Below, one piece after another: positions 34,499-47,886 of a stretch of DNA of 48,237 nt. Every line of letters starts with the position of its first letter. Positions within the stretch are counted from its first letter, which is position 1. This DNA is from Coprinopsis marcescibilis (Eukaryota > Basidiomycota > Agaricomycetes > Agaricales > Psathyrellaceae): assembly GCA_004369085.1 (NCBI GenBank), contig ML210359.1, positions 1 through 48,237 of the forward strand, written 5' to 3'. Under the pieces are notes generated by a model. The model had not been told where the DNA came from. It saw nothing but the letters and a program-made list of their open reading frames with translations, and did no database searches. Made by a program: the position numbers and the translations under genes.

Positions 34499-36995
34499 GT
34501 AATGACTTTATTTACGAACAGAAGTCATTGACTTCGACTTTCACTGGTCGCCATTATGACGGCGTCATGAGATGAGCCACTGTGGGAAGGCTTGGCGTCC
34601 AATACACCCTAATGCAAGATGGAGATTTTGCGATGACTTCGAAAGCGTTTACTTCTATTGGACTCTGTCGTCAAAGAGTTATAAGAGTCAAAATTACCAA
34701 AAATCATCGATGTGCAGCGTTTCAACACATCACAGCGAAATAAGCGCCTAAAGATAGGCCAGAGAATAACGTTTTGTGATATGTAAGTGCTGCATCTATA
34801 TGCTCAAGTAGGGTATAACGGCTGGCGGCCAGGACTACGATGCTACCTTAGTACCTAAGCAACAAAGGAGGTATCACTTCGCGGGATTCCTGATAGTGAT
34901 TGGTATCATTCTGAATACCTACCAAGTAGCAACTTCCACTTCTATACGTCTCACAATACAGCCAATTTCCCATGGACGAGAGCCCCAGCTCCCTACTAAT
35001 TCATATTGGGAAGTGCTGTGCAAGGCACTGATGAATTGACAGGCGTGTGGATACGTACAGCCTCAGACCGCTGATTAAATAAAGGTGGTTCAACAGCCAA
35101 TTATCCCATTGTGACCTTGGGTACGTCCGCAAAGCAAGGTATACTCCCACTATGTACCCCTTGCCACTTCCTCTGGAACTTGTTCAAAATATCAGTGGTC
35201 AAGTGAGTGCCTTACGCACTAGCACGGTCAGAATCTCTAGCTCACGGTCGATTGATCTGAAACGCAGGCAGATATCTCGGATGTCAAGTCTCTGCGCCTG
35301 GTTTGCAAAACCTTTGCAATGCTCCTAGCAGGAGACCTGTTCTATTGCCTTGTGATCGACATGAGCAAGTCACAGGACAGACTTGAGATTCTATCGTCAC
35401 TGGCAAGCGACGAGGCACATCCAGCCAGGACAGCCACCCGAGAGCTTTCCATTCACCGGATCGACCTTGACGGGTCATCGGAGGTGACCTCGTGCCTTAT
35501 ACCTGCGTTGCAGTCTCTGGGAAACCTCAGAAAGCTCAGGTAGGCACCATATGCAGATGCGTCGCAATGAGATCCTCTAATGTGCTCTACTTTTAGGTTG
35601 CGTTACTTCTTCACTGATTTAGAATGGATCTACACACCGGTTCTTGAATGCCTCAAGCCCATGCTGCCAAGAATCACCACCCTAGAAGTGTCCCGGGTTA
35701 GTGCCGAGCTTAAAAGACCCAACGACAGACAGGAAGCTTTGATTGCGTTCCTCAGCAATCCTGGGATCTCTCGGCTGGCGAGCTTCGCAATCGACTGTGG
35801 AGGAGGCTCGCAGCAGAATATAAGCTCTGCGCTGGCCACTGCAGTAGCCAATGTCATCGAAAGATCGAGAAGCCACCTCGTATCCCTCGCATTCGGGTTT
35901 CCGTCTGGGACCTCTATCAGAAATGCGCCAGCCACCACTTTGCGGACCATCTTTGGGCCAAGCACGCATTCATCCTTTCCCGTGCTCACACATCTCACAT
36001 TGGCCGAAGACGTAATCTGTAACATCCGCAGCTGCACCCCTACCATTCCCCAGTTCAGCTCGCTTAAGCACCTCACCTGTGTGCGAAAACCAGCGAAGCG
36101 CCCCATCGTTGTAGAGAATCAACTGAACACATTCGGCTTTTGGACAGCGCTCGCAAACACAGGAGTGCGTTTACACAGCATCAAGGAAGCTACGGCCACT
36201 CACGAGCTATTAAATTACCTCAAATCATACTCTGGGGAGCTGCAGGAGCTCCAGATAAAGCGTTATCGTTCGCACGGAGACGGAAAGGACAAGTGGCAAG
36301 ATCTAGGAGAGGAATTTTGGAGCCGCATCGTACCCCTTCACCACGAATCGCTTCGCCTCCTTCATATTCGATCGAACTGCAGTGGGTGGTGGTCCTTTGG
36401 ACCTATAACACGGCACATCTTCCAGAGTCACGCTTTTCCAGAGCTAGAAGAGCTGTTGCTGAACGTTCACAGCCCAGCACGAAAATCGGCGGACTTGCGA
36501 AAGGGATATGTGGTATGTCACATCTAGTTCACGTGTTCAAACTCCAAACGGATGGTCTGACCTTGAGCGCAACCTCAGATAACGCTCCTGGATTTTGTCT
36601 CGCAGTCACAGCTCTTTAGATCCCTCAGAGAGCTGGCGATCATGTTTCCCATTGCTCCTACGGGGGGCTGGTGCGGAACAGGACGCACCAGACTTGAACG
36701 AAGGTACACAAGAAGGGAAATTTCTAACATATTGACGCACAGTTGGCCTCCCAGGGCTCGGCTGCCGAGCCTGAAAATTGCAGGGAGCTTCAGTTCTGAG
36801 TTACGATTCCTTCCAGTATTGATCCCGGGACATGAGGAGTGGAAGTATGAGCGTTCCAAGCCTTTGGAAGATCAGTTGGGGGACTGGAATGTGCCACAAC
36901 GTCCAACGCATTTCAAGGCTAGGTCTTAGACATCATAAACGGGGCCATCACAGCACGCCATGTACATTTAGTACGTTTTGGATATCACTATACAC
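34499..36995 (+). repeat. Tandem duplication unit 1 (carries copy E)
   Basis: This segment and 37806-40340 are direct repeats with about nine in ten bases identical by eye. They begin at a shared AATGACTTTATT and include about 650 bp of upstream sequence, the whole four-exon gene, and a short 3' flank up to a GTACGTT-TGGATATC region. The gap between the units (36996-37805) is unique. Confidence 0.8.
35152..36929 (+). CDS. F-box-like protein, family copy E (529 aa, 4 exons)
   Basis: Exons are 35152-35202, 35268-35539, 35597-36512 and 36579-36929. The N-terminus MYPLPLPLELVQNISGQ joins ADISDVKSLRLVCKTFAMLL, the split F-box-like motif. Intron 1 here has a normal GT donor (GTGAGT), unlike A, B, D and G. 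The LRR-like body includes LTHLTLAEDVI, SLKHLTCV and ELQELQI. The C-terminus ends RPTHFKARS. All four exon lengths equal those of copy F (51, 272, 916 and 351 nt), which marks a recent tandem duplication. No damaging change is seen, so both copies are probably functional. Confidence 0.85.
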
Positions 36996-37096
36996 TTTTC
37001 TGATGATTGGGAAAAAATCTTCTGTTCAAAACCCGCAACCAATCAAGGCAAATAATCGCCTAAGGCTTTGCCGCGATAACCTGGGACAAGCACTGG

Positions 37097-37640
37097 CTAT
37101 GACTCTAGGTATGTGCTTGCATATGTCAGGTATGCGCCAATTGTGGCTTGATTATTTTGGTGCAGGCAGAACGGAGCTATTGAACAAGCTAAGAGAAGCT
37201 TCGAGGACTCTGCGGAAATCTTCATGGGTTCCCTAGTGCGAAAGAGCAGGGAGTAGTCTAGATTATCTCCCATGTACAGCGCGTCGCACATTGATATTTC
37301 GCTCAATAAACCCGCACACAGCAAGTATATCATCGAGTGCCACTCACATGTCATAACGTCTCGAATACCAATGAGTGTAGTCATCCTGAAAGGGCCCATC
37401 AAACCATACGAACCCGTCGTCGTCAATTTGTGGCTTCCACTTCTGTGCTATGGACCTAGTATTGTGGAAGCGCAACCTTTGTAGGGCGAAGGATGGAGCT
37501 TTGCTGTTCTGCTGGTCCATTTCTACAGGGAAACGGTAGCTTCCGATCTTGGGTTCCGTGGCAGCTTCATTAGCATGCACTCGTTTCAGAAAGTCGAGTC
37601 GTGGTACTGGTACTAGGGCTAAGACTGGCTCATAATCCAT
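37097..37640 (-). CDS. Possible two-exon hypothetical gene in the E-F spacer (142 aa)
   Basis: ATG at 37640, exon 1 37348-37640, exon 2 37097-37232, joined by a GTGAGT...CACTAG intron in frame. The first part has a protein-like composition (FVWFDGPFQDDYTHWYSRRY) but no domain I recognise, and the second part looks weak. It lies in the unique gap between the tandem units. The alternative is non-coding spacer with chance ORFs. Confidence 0.25.
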
Positions 37641-37805
37641 CACATACTGTAATGCAGCTGCTTACATACACATACGATTACCGTAGCACGCGCGTCTCCG
37701 TCTCTTCTCCTAGTCGTTACCCTCGTTGTTCTTATCGTACGCCAATAGACGTCGTTCACGTATTGTGTTTGTCGCTCGGTTCGAGTGAAGACCTCGGTCT
37801 TACAT

Positions 37806-40340
37806 AATGACTTTATTGACGAACAGAAGTCATTCACTTCGACTTTCACTGATCGCCATTATGACGGCGTCATGAGATGAGCCACTGTGGGGAGGCTTGG
37901 CGTACGGTACACCCTATTGCAAGATGGAGATTTTGCGATGACTTCGAAAGCTTTTACTTCTAATGAACTCTGTCGTCAAAAGAGTTATAAGAGTCAAAAT
38001 TGCCGAAAATCATCAATGTGCGGCGTTTCAACACATCACAGCGAAATAAGCGCCTAAAGATAGGCCAGAGAATAACGGTTTGTGATATGTAAATGCTACA
38101 TCTATGTGCTCAAGTCGGTATAACGGCTGGCGGCCAGGACTACGATGCTACCTTAGTACCTAAGCAACAAAGGATGTATCACTTCGCGGGATTCCTGATA
38201 GTGATTGGTATCATTCTGAATACCTACCAAGTAGCAACTTCCACTTTTATACGTCTCACAATACAGCCAATTGCCTGTGGTCGTGAGTCCCAGCTGCCTC
38301 CTATCTCAAGCACCTCGTATTGGGAAGTGCTGTGCAAGGCACGGATGAATTGACAGGCGTGTGGATACGTACAGCCTCAGACCGCTGATTCCATAAAGGT
38401 GGCTCAACAGCTAACCTTGCATAGGGTATTATCCCATTGTGACCTTGGGTACGTCCGCACAACAACATATACTTTGCCCACTATGTACCCCTTGTCACTT
38501 CCTCTGGAACTTGTTCAAAATATCAGTGGTCAGGTGAGTACCTTGCACACCAGCACGGTCTTCTCATGGATGATCGACCTGAAACGCATGTATAGGCAGA
38601 AATCTCGGATGTGAAGTCTCTGCGCCTGGTCTGCAAAGCCTTTGCAATGCTCCTAGCAGGAGACCTGTTCTACTGCCTTGTGATCGACATGAGCAAGTCA
38701 CAGGACAGACTTGAGATTCTATCGTCACTGGCAAGCGACGAGTCCCATCCAGCCAGGACTGCCACCCGAGAGCTTTCCATTCAACGGATCGACCTTGATG
38801 AGCCATCGGAGGTGACTTCCTGCCTTATACCTGCGTTGCAGTCTCTGGGAAACCTCAGAAAGCTCAGGTGGGCACCAACCATATGCAAATGCGTCGCAAT
38901 GAGATCCTCTAATGCAGACTCTTTTATTAGGCTGCGTTACTTCTTCACTGATTTAGAATGGATCTACACACCGGTTCTTGAATGCCTCAAGCCCATGCTT
39001 CCAAGAATCACCACCCTAGAAGTGTCGCGGGTTAATGCCGAGCTTATAAGACCCAACATCAGACAGGAAGCTTTGATTGCGTTCCTCAGCGATCCCGGGA
39101 TCTCTCGACTGGCGAGCTTCGCAATCGACTGTGGAGGAGGCTCGCAGCAGAATATAAACTCTGCGCTGGTCACTGCAGCAGCCAATGTCGTCGAGCGATC
39201 GAGAAGCCACCTTGAATGCCTCGCATTCGGGTTTCCGTCTGGGATATCTATCAGAAATACGCCAGCCACCACTTTGCGAACCATCTTTAGGCCTAGCCCG
39301 CATTCATCCTTTCCCGTGCTCACGCATCTCACATTGGCCGAAGACATAATCTGTGATATCCGCAGCTGCACCCCAACCGTTCCCCAGTTCAGCTCGCTCA
39401 AGCACCTCACCTGTGTCCCAAAACCAGCGAAACGTCCCATCGCTGTCGAGAATCAACCAAACACGTTCGACTTTTGGACGGCGCTCGCAAGCACAGGGGT
39501 CCGTTTACACAGCATCAAGGAGGCTACGGCCACTCACGAGCTGTTTCATTACCTCAAGTCATATTCTGGGGAGCTGCAGGAGCTCCAGATAAATCGCTTT
39601 CGAGCGCACGGAGACGGAAAGGACAAGTGGCAAGATCTAGGAGAGGAATTTTGGAGCTGCATCGTACCCCTTCACCACGCATCGCTTCGCCTCCTTCACA
39701 TTCGATCGAACTGCGATGGATGGTGGTCCTTTGGACCCATAACACAGGACATCTTCCAGAGTCACGCTTTTCCAGCGCTAGAAGAGCTGTTGCTGAACGT
39801 TCACAGCTCAGCACAAACATCGGCGGACTTGCGAAAGGGATATGTGGTATGTCACATCTAGTTCACGTGTTCAAACGCAAAACGGATGGTCTGACCTCGA
39901 GCACAAACCTCAGATAACTCTCCTTGATCTTGTCTCGCAGTCACAGCTCTTTGGATCCCTCAAAAAGCTGGTGATCATGTTTCCCATTGCTCCTACGGGG
40001 GGCTGGTGTGGAACAGGACGCGCAACTCTTGAAGGAAGGTACACAAGGACAGAAAGTTCTAACATATTGGCGCACAGTTGGCCTCCCATGGCTCGGCTAC
40101 CAAACTTGACAGTTGCGGCAAGCTACAGTTCTGGGATACGCCTCTTTCCGGTGTTGATTCCGGGCCATGAAGAATGGAAATACGAACGTTCCAAGATGGA
40201 GGATGATCTGTCCTGGGGCTGGAAGGGGCCGCAACGTCCAACGCGTTTTAAGGCTAGGTCATAGACAGTATAAACAGATTCAACCCAATACGCATGGATA
40301 TCAGGGCATGCCATGCACAGTTAGTACGTTCTGGATATCG
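37806..40340 (+). repeat. Tandem duplication unit 2 (carries copy F)
   Basis: Direct repeat of 34499-36995. The start codons of the two genes are 3331 bp apart. Differences are scattered substitutions plus small indels in the promoter (for example an extra ACCTTGCATAGGGT-like stretch before copy F) and intron 2. Confidence 0.8.
38483..40264 (+). CDS. F-box-like protein, family copy F (529 aa, 4 exons)
   Basis: Exons are 38483-38533, 38596-38867, 38931-39846 and 39914-40264. The product starts MYPLSLPLELVQNISGQ and continues AEISDVKSLRLVCKAFAMLL; intron 1 has a GT donor. Intron 2 is 63 nt without an in-frame stop, so a naive ORF call fuses exons 2 and 3, whereas in copy E it is shorter and spliced normally. 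The protein differs from E by scattered substitutions, many in exon 3. It is followed by a 3' flank homologous to the region downstream of copy B, and then by copy G in the same orientation. Confidence 0.85.
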
Positions 40341-40568
40341 TTGTACACTTTCATTCGATTTGGAAGATTGCGCAAACAGTCTTACTATATATGTAGGATG
40401 GGCAGGTTTGTTACTCGTCGGACGTCATGGTCAGCTCTGGTCTGGGAGAATAGAAATTAGCTTTCAAGTGTGCTTCGTCGCCCAGAGCTGATATGTATGT
40501 ATCAGTACCGCTACCCGAAAGCTGTACCCAAGGTACTTCTTCCTCTGGGATCCGCAGGATTTCAAGAG

Positions 40569-40628
40569 GGTAGCCATGACATTGAAGTCTTTGATGATAT
40601 CATCAAAGACTTCAATGTCATGGCTACC
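40569..40628. repeat. Perfect 60-bp palindrome in the promoter of copy G
   Basis: The sequence from GGTAGCCATGAC at 40569 to GTCATGGCTACC at 40628 equals its own reverse complement with no spacer, centred on GATATC. It ends 79 bp before the ATG of copy G. The left arm and central TGATGATATCATCA match the homologous upstream region of copy A; the right arm does not. Confidence 0.95.
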
Positions 40629-40707
40629 GAGGCATCAATCGCCAAAGCATGCTCCCAACCCTTCTGATACGGGTGTTTGTATTCAACAAGCCATATCAGC
40701 CGTCGTC

Positions 40708-42617
40708 ATGAACCACCTTTCCTCGCTCCCTACTGAGCTCCTGCAAACGATCAGTGCCGAGGCAAGTATCTCCCACATCAATTTCCGATCAATCATTCAA
40801 GCTCACCGTGGTTACAGGCAACGTTCGCAGATTTGAAATCCCTGCGCCTTGTCTGCAAAACATTCGCATCTCTTCTGCAAGCTGAAGTCCTTCACCGTCT
40901 GGTCATCAGCATCCATGGTGCAAATATAGGGCAAGGCCTCGACGTTTTGGAGTTTCTGGCCAACGCAGACTCGGGCGTGCATGCAGCGAATACGGCCACC
41001 AAACAGTTGGACATTTGCAGTATTTCCACTACCGGATGGCACGACTATGGATCAGCCGAGGCGGACGAGTATGAAAGACGGTTGAAAGAATGCCTCGTAC
41101 CGGCTTTGCAGTCTCTCGGCCACGTCAAAGTGCTCAGGTGAGTCACCGTATTTCATGCGCATGTGTGTGCTGACATATTCATAAGTTTGAACTATGCGTT
41201 TACGAACTCGGATTGGATATCTGCAGCTGTATTCGGGTGCATCAAAAGCATGATACCAAGCCTACATGGACTACATGTGTCCAATATCAACTTATGCGCA
41301 AACTATTGCACAACGCATCCTGAAGTTCTCTCGATCCTCAGCGACCCTCAGCTCCGCGGTCTCACATCCTACGCAATAGCCACCACGGGGGATGTGGCAA
41401 ACGAAGACCTAGTCTCGTCTCTGACAAGCATAGCAGCCAACATACTCGCAACTTCAAGCACCACCCTCGAGATATTTACGCTGGACATCCCAGCTGCACA
41501 CCTCTGGTCCTCATCAACACCACCCGGGACGTTCCAGACCCTCCTCGGCCAGAAGACCACTACGCTCACCCACCTCACGTTGGACAACGGCTTTGTCTCG
41601 CAAATACGCAGCACAACCCCAGTGCTCCCCCAATTCTCTTCGCTCACCCACCTGTCCTGTCCAACACGGTTCCAATACCGACATAGGGTCGACGACACAC
41701 TTACCAAATCCAAACCCATCCGCAACGAATCAGAGTTTGGCTTCTGGCAGGCGCTCACAAACACCAGAGTTCGCCTCCACAGCCTGAAAGACGCCACAGC
41801 CTCCCGAGAAATGCTTGCATACCTCAGCTCCTACTCTGCCGAGCTACAGGAGCTGCAGATCATACTATACCACAGCCGGGACGAAGCAGCGGCCCAGCAA
41901 GAGATGGGGGAAGACCTCTGGAGCCGCGTCATCACCCTCCACCGGCCCTCCCTCCGTTCCCTCCACATCTCCTCCAACTGCAGAGGCTGGTGGTTCTTCG
42001 GCCCACATACGCACGACTATTTCAAGAGCCATCCGTTTCCGCTTCTGCAAGAGCTGAAGATCTGCGTCGAGAGCAAGTTCAAGAGTATCGTTTCACAGAC
42101 ACGGCCTGAGGATTACGTGGTACGTTAAACCATGCGACATCTGGACTCTACGTACAAGATCTAACAATGGCGTCAGAACGATCTACTGGACCAGATCGTG
42201 CAGCCAGAACTCTTCCCATCCCTCACTCAACTCATCGTTGCGTTCCCACCTCCCCCAGGCGTACCCCACGTTCGCTACGGCCCCGCAAAACGCATCATGC
42301 GCAGAGAGAAATCAAAAATACTAGCCCAAAAATTCAAGCTCCCTGGACCCTCCCGCAGCGTCGTCGGACCTGACAGCCTTCAATCGCCGGAACATGCGCA
42401 ACATCCCTCAACCGGATCAATTGCACACATACCAACCGTCGTAGCCTTGGACTGCAGAACCAGTCAACGCTATCGTCCTTGCACACCGACATCTGACGGG
42501 TGGTGGCAGTATAAACATGCAGGGATTGAGGATGTCGCCGCTGGCCCCACATTCCGAATCCCCTCTGAGCATCCTGTGTACCCCAAGACGAGATTCACGG
42601 CCAGGCTGCCGCGGTAA
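40708..42617 (+). CDS. F-box-like protein, family copy G (582 aa, 4 exons)
   Basis: Exons are 40708-40761, 40818-41137, 41186-42119 and 42177-42617. The F-box-like start MNHLSSLPTELLQTISAE joins ATFADLKSLRLVCKTFASLL across a GC-AG intron (GAG then GCAAGT ... TTACAG). The LRR-like body has LTHLTLDNGFV, SLTHLSCP, ELQELQI and a RGWWFFG motif. It ends KTRFTARLPR. Copy A is the closest relative and has a longer tail; in G a CGG-TAA change ends the protein about ten residues earlier. Exon 3 begins after an unusual ATAAG acceptor. The 3' flank matches those of A and H. Confidence 0.85.
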
Positions 42618-43187
42618 GTTGGTAGAACCATCATGGGATAGTTGAAAGAAAACAAAGGGCGTTGCTACTACACTAAACGGATACCCAATGTTCGTTATAT
42701 TCCATTATTATAACCAGCATACCCACCATCCTTTCAAATATGACCATCACGTCTGTCCGAGTTATAGCACATAGTCCAACACCCCCAGACCTATGTACAC
42801 AGAAACAAAAGTTAAAAACACAAATAAAAAATAAGAAAACGCACCTCGAATCGAAACAAAAAGTAAACCAAAAGCTAATAAGCGCCCATCGTTAACTCTC
42901 ATTAACGCGACAGGTTATGGGCCCTGATGCATTAAGAGGGAATCAAAAAACCCATCATCCCCAACCAGGCCCGTACGAACGCGTCAGAACTACCTCCGAA
43001 TGCTGTTTATTCGCGATGCATGTAAATTGCCGCAATATTGATCAATATAGTGCAATCTCCTCTCATTTGTGTTTGACTCCGAGCCTGACTTTGAAACACT
43101 TTAAATATACACACCCGTTCCGACGACCGAATGCAGGAACTTCTACGCGCTTGATATCTTCACTCTTGATCTCCCACTTCCATTATC
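42618..43187. other. Intergenic region between copy G and DPP3
   Basis: No gene. The first 230 bp are the family 3' UTR, matching the sequence downstream of H (47704-47840). TTAAATATA at about 43101 is a TATA-like element about 80 bp before the DPP3 ATG. Confidence 0.6.
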
Positions 43188-46100
43188 ATGGCTTCATCAG
43201 CTGCGCTCAGCGCTGAGCGTTTTTTCGCTGATCGTGGAGCTCCCATCTGCAGCTTCGATGTGACCAGGGTTTTCAAACAACTGAGGTATTGTGAATTACT
43301 TGAAAACTCCCGGGCTTCGTACAATAATCTCATCCGTAGCTCGACGGAGAAGAAATATGCCCACTATGTCGGGCTTGCTTCGTGGGCCGGCGCTCGCATA
43401 ATTCAAGGTAGCAACATGCATTTACACCATGTTTTCAGAATAGCGTATCAATGCCGAACCAGAACAGTGGACCCCTGAGGCGAAGGATCTCTACGATCTC
43501 CTCATTGCAACTTTCAGTGACAAGAACAAGAGCTTGACAGATTTGTCCAAATTGCATAAGGCGTCTGGCATCCCAGATAACGATTGGGACGATCTTTTGG
43601 CGTATACAGTCCAGGTCAGTCACGACCGCGGGCGGTTGATCGATAACGATTTCAATTCAGCCGCCACTGCCAGGTCCTCAGCAATCTGGTCAATTATCGA
43701 ACGTTCGGAAATACGAAGATCATCCCGCGTCTTGCTTCAGACAAATTCGAGGCAGTCGCGAAGAGTTCGGTAAATGAAGATGTAGCCATCCCGCTTTGGA
43801 AGAAGGTATCTACGGTTCTGAATACTCAAATTGCGTCGTGTTCGAATTTGAATTTCTCATAGCTCAGCGATCACATATACTCCACGCAACCGGAGACCAG
43901 CCTCTTCGTCGGTAAACGCAGCGAAGGCAACATTTCCAATTACTACCTTGGAGAGGTCATCAGCGATGAGGAAGTTGCAATCGTTCAGCAGGCGGCTGAA
44001 CAACTTGGAGTTGATATCCTAAATACACGGTGCGGGTGGTGCCTTCCAGAACCTTTACGGCAATCTGATATCGGGAAAGGGTTATCAAACATGGACAGGG
44101 TGAATTCACGCTCTTGGTCGCATCAGCCGACACGTCCGGTGAAACACTGTCCACCGAGGTCAACGGCGCTAAGGTTACCGTAAGGCTCGGGGATCATGCG
44201 CAAGACCTCGCGAAAGTTGTCGCTGCTCTTGAGGAGGTCCGTCCGCGGCCTCTTAATTCCAACGTGGCTGCGATGCTCATTACTACCCTTTGCACACTTA
44301 GGCGAAGAAGTACACTGCCAATGATAACCAGGCTAACATGATCGCCGATTATATCAAATCGTAGAGAACCTTTTGTCGCGCAACCACAAGAACATAACTC
44401 AATTGCTCGCAGGTTCCAAACAGGCTCCATCGAGGCACACACTGAAGGTTCCCAACATTGGGTCAAAGATGTAGGACCTGTTGTCGAGTCTTACATTGGG
44501 GTACGCAAAGGACTCTCCTTCTGCATACCGCGTCCTAACAAACTTCTCAGTTCATAAAAAGCTATCTTGACCCTTATGGTGGAAGGGCCGAGTGGGAAGG
44601 TGCCTGATTGCGTCTCCCCTCTTCGAAAACATGCGACTGACATTTCATCTGTTCCCAAGGCTTCACAGCGATTGTAAACAAGGAGCTCAGTGCCAAATAC
44701 CAGGTCCTTGTTAACAAAGCTCCGGAGCTCATCCAAGACCTGCCTTGGGGAAAAGATTATGAGGTCGACGTATTTAGGAAGCCCGACTTCACCGCGCTGG
44801 AGATTCTCACATTCGCAACAGGGGGTATGTCGACAAAAATTTGAAACGTGTTTTCTTAAATGGAACTAAGAAACAATTTCGCAGGTATTGGTGTTGGCAT
44901 TAACGTGAGCGAAGCCTACATATCTACACGATGCATTGAGTAAAGAACCTCGTTTATAACAGTTACCAGTGAGTCCTGCGGTTTCCGCCCGACCTTTTCG
45001 CAACTAACTTCAAACCTTGTTAGAACTACTACAAAGTTCGGGAGTCTGTTGGCTTTAAGAATCTCTCCCTAGCCGTATGTTTACGTCTTTTATATTCCAT
45101 TATCACATTGACGAGATTCCGCTGGATGAGAACATTCTGGCCGCCAAAGCTCCGAGTATGCCTTTTGAACTCAAGTTTTGAGTAAAAACTGCGCTAATCA
45201 TCTGCGTATCCGTAGATGAAGAACTCACCTTCATTCACCCTGACGATGTCGATCTATACAATGCATGGGACAGTAGGGCATTTGAACTTCAAGTTGCCAA
45301 CCACGAACTGCTGGGACATGGGACCGGAAAGTTGTTCGAGGAATACACCGATGGAAGAAAGAATTTTGATCCAGAGAAGGTGCGCAGAACATCAGCCCAC
45401 TGTCCTTCACATACTCACTCTGTCAAATAGATAATCAACCCCTTGACTGGCAAGCCGATGTAGGCCTTGGTTGGGTGAAAGATTTCACGGGGAAACTGAT
45501 GACAAAATGTTGCTAGCACTTCTTGGTACAAACCCGGCCAGACTCCTGGCTCTGTACTTGGGGAAGTCTCATCCTCGTTGGAGGAGTGTCGGGCAGAGAC
45601 CGTTGCACTGTATTGTAAGTTTCTGCATCCTGGCAGCAAGGCGCTTGAGCTTAACATCAATCCAGTGGTCAGCAATAAGGAGATTCTGTCTTTGTTCAAG
45701 GCAAGTCCCTGTCATCGTTGAAGGTCGTTAGTGCGCAATCTTACATTTTCCACAGTATGTCACACAGGAGGACGTCGAGAATGTTCAATATATCACGTTC
45801 CTACTTATGGCTCGTGCCGGCCTGCGAGCGCTTGAATTCTATGACCCTGTCACCAGAAAGCATGGACAGGCACACATGCAAGCCAGGCACGTCCCAGTGC
45901 TCCTCATCGCCTCCCCATACCTTGGCTAATGTCCTCTCCTCCCTCACAGATTGGGAATTACGCAGCACCTGATCAAATCTGGGATCGCGCGACTCGAAGA
46001 GATTCACAATGAGAGCGGACAACTTGAGAACCTGTATGTCCGAGTAAGTGTATCCCGTTGTCGTATATGTGGCTAGGCCTCAATTGAACCATAGGTCGAC

Positions 46101-46450
46101 CGTCAACAAGTTCTGAATCGAGGAAAGGAAGCAGCAGGCAAACTTTTGATCGACCTACAGGTCCGCAAGAGCACTGCTGATGGTGCAGGTGCCCGACAGT
46201 TTTACACTGATCTCACTACACCTGTGGAGGGCTGGGAAGGTGAGATCCGAGATCTGGTACTGAAGAAGAAGTTGGTAAGTATTTTTACCTTCTTTCCTTC
46301 CTTGTTCGATAATTGACCTTCTATCTGAATTAGCCTCGGAAGATATTTGTTCAGCCAAATACTTTCCTCGTCGACGGCGAAGTGCAGTTGAAGGACTTCC
46401 CTCTTACGCATGCTGGCGTCATTCAAAGCTACATTGAACGTGACCTCTAA
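43188..46450 (+). CDS. Dipeptidyl peptidase III, M49 metallopeptidase (694 aa, 22 exons)
   Basis: Twenty-two exons join to an open frame of 2085 nt: 43188-43285, 43340-43407, 43463-43614, 43674-43805, 43863-44029, 44080-44236, 44302-44360, 44413-44500, 44551-44599, 44660-44824, 44885-44904, 44963-44968, 45024-45074, 45131-45155, 45216-45379, 45431-45459, 45517-45614, 45666-45700, 45756-45886, 45950-46043, 46095-46274, 46334-46450. The zinc motif HELLGH is at residues 442-447 and EECRAE at 499-504, the same spacing as in the human enzyme. Other marks are YAHYVGLASWAGARI, FTLLVASADTS and WYKPGQTPGS. Length matches the family. DPP3 is a cytosolic zinc exopeptidase removing dipeptides from the N-terminus of short peptides. 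Exon 12 is a 6-nt micro-exon coding Leu-Pro. Introns 18 and 19 have GC donors. At first sight the region looks fragmented, but it is intact once spliced. Confidence 0.92.
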
Positions 46451-47272
46451 GATCCAGGGTATATGCGAGCTGTAAATGGTGTGAATCTGCATGAATTACA
46501 AAGTGCTGTACGTGTAAAGCGTCAGGAATATCAAATAAAGGATTATGTTTGCGCAGGACGTTAGCTCCAAGGTCCTGATAGCATGAATAAAATATGATAC
46601 TGCGAATAAGTCTAGATGATGGGATTGCGGTGAAGTTAATTGGGATGTGGAATCAGTGGGTCTCTTGAACAAGCGCCACGATTATGGTAACGCTGTGGAA
46701 CCTGCGTTAGAATCACTTCACCTCGTGATAAAGAAGCAATGCTTACTCGTCGGGTTTCTAATCAGATAGTATATTCATGTCAATGACTGTCATGAGGGCG
46801 ACCGAGGAACTTTCTACTCACACCTTCACGGAAAAACATTCCCCGTCAGGCAGCATCTCCTAGAAAGGAGATTTAAAAATGAGAGTCATGAACAGAAGTG
46901 TACAAGAGCATTTCCAAGGGTTTCTTGGAGGTCCTGAAATTTGAAACCTACTTTCGAAAGGGCTAACTCTATTTTTGTTGTGCATGCACTTTTGAGCGTA
47001 CTCGATAATCCTGTCCATGCACTGAGCCTTTTCATCTTCAGGTTTATTTGATCTGGCCAGCAGTCAGCATATTTGGACGAGTTCAGGTGGAAATACGTTG
47101 TCAGAGAAGCCATTAGTCTAAAAGGAAGGTCCATTACTTCTTGTGATCCCCGGATCGAAAAAAAAACGTTGCCCTACATATGCCACTACGATATCTCCGT
47201 CTCGTGGCTTGGTTTCAAAGGTGTTGGCCTCGCTTGGGGAATCCACGGCAAGCTCGAGCGAATTTGCGGCCC
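46451..47272. other. Intergenic region between DPP3 and relic H
   Basis: No supported gene in about 820 bp. A minus ORF at 46886-47134 has no recognisable feature. No trace of exons 1-3 of the F-box-like family was seen upstream of relic H. Confidence 0.5.
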
Positions 47273-47703
47273 GCAGCCAGAACTCTTCCCATCCCTCACT
47301 AAACTCATTGTTGCGTTCCCAGGCTTACCCCACGCGAACTATGGCCCCGCAAAACGCATCATGCACAGAGAGAAATAAAAAATACTAGCACATAAATTCA
47401 ACCTTCCTGGACCCTCCCGCAGAGTCGTCGGCCCTGACAGCCTTCAATCGCCTGAACATGCGCAACATCACCCAACTGGATCAATCGCACATACCAACCG
47501 TCGTAGCCTTGGACTACGGAACCAGTCCACGCTATCGTCCTTGCACACCGACATCTGACGGGCGGTGGCAGTATAAACATGCAGGAACCGAGGATATCGC
47601 CGTTGGCCCCACATTCAGAATCCCCTCTGAGCATCCTGTGTACCCCAAGACGAGATTCACGGCCAGGCTGCCGCGGCAAGTTGGCGGAACCATCATGGGA
47701 TAG
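47273..47703 (+). pseudogene. Relic H: truncated exon-4 copy of the A/G-type F-box-like gene
   Basis: Starting at GCAGCCAGAACTCTTCCC (47273) the sequence follows exon 4 of copy G closely through the family end TRFTAR and on into the 3' UTR. It lacks exons 1-3 and the start codon. A C-to-A change turns the codon after AGAGAGAAA into a TAA stop, and there are indels that shift the frame. It ends CCGCGGCAAGTTGG where copy G has the stop TAA. It is a dead fragment left by a duplication now separated from copy G by the DPP3 gene. Confidence 0.85.
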
Positions 47704-47850
47704 CTGAAACAAAACAAAGGACGTTGCTACTACACTAAACGGATACCCAATGTTCATTATCTTTATATCACAGGGGCCTACACCCCGACCTATGTACATA
47801 GAAACAAGAGTTAAAATCACAAATAAAAATAAGAGAACACACCCCAACGG

Positions 47851-47885
<35 letters not shown>

Positions 47886-47886
47886 C
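47851..47886. repeat. (AAC)12 microsatellite
   Basis: Twelve exact AAC units in the 3' UTR-like flank of relic H. The same position in the flank of copy G has no such expansion, so it arose after the duplication. Confidence 0.95.
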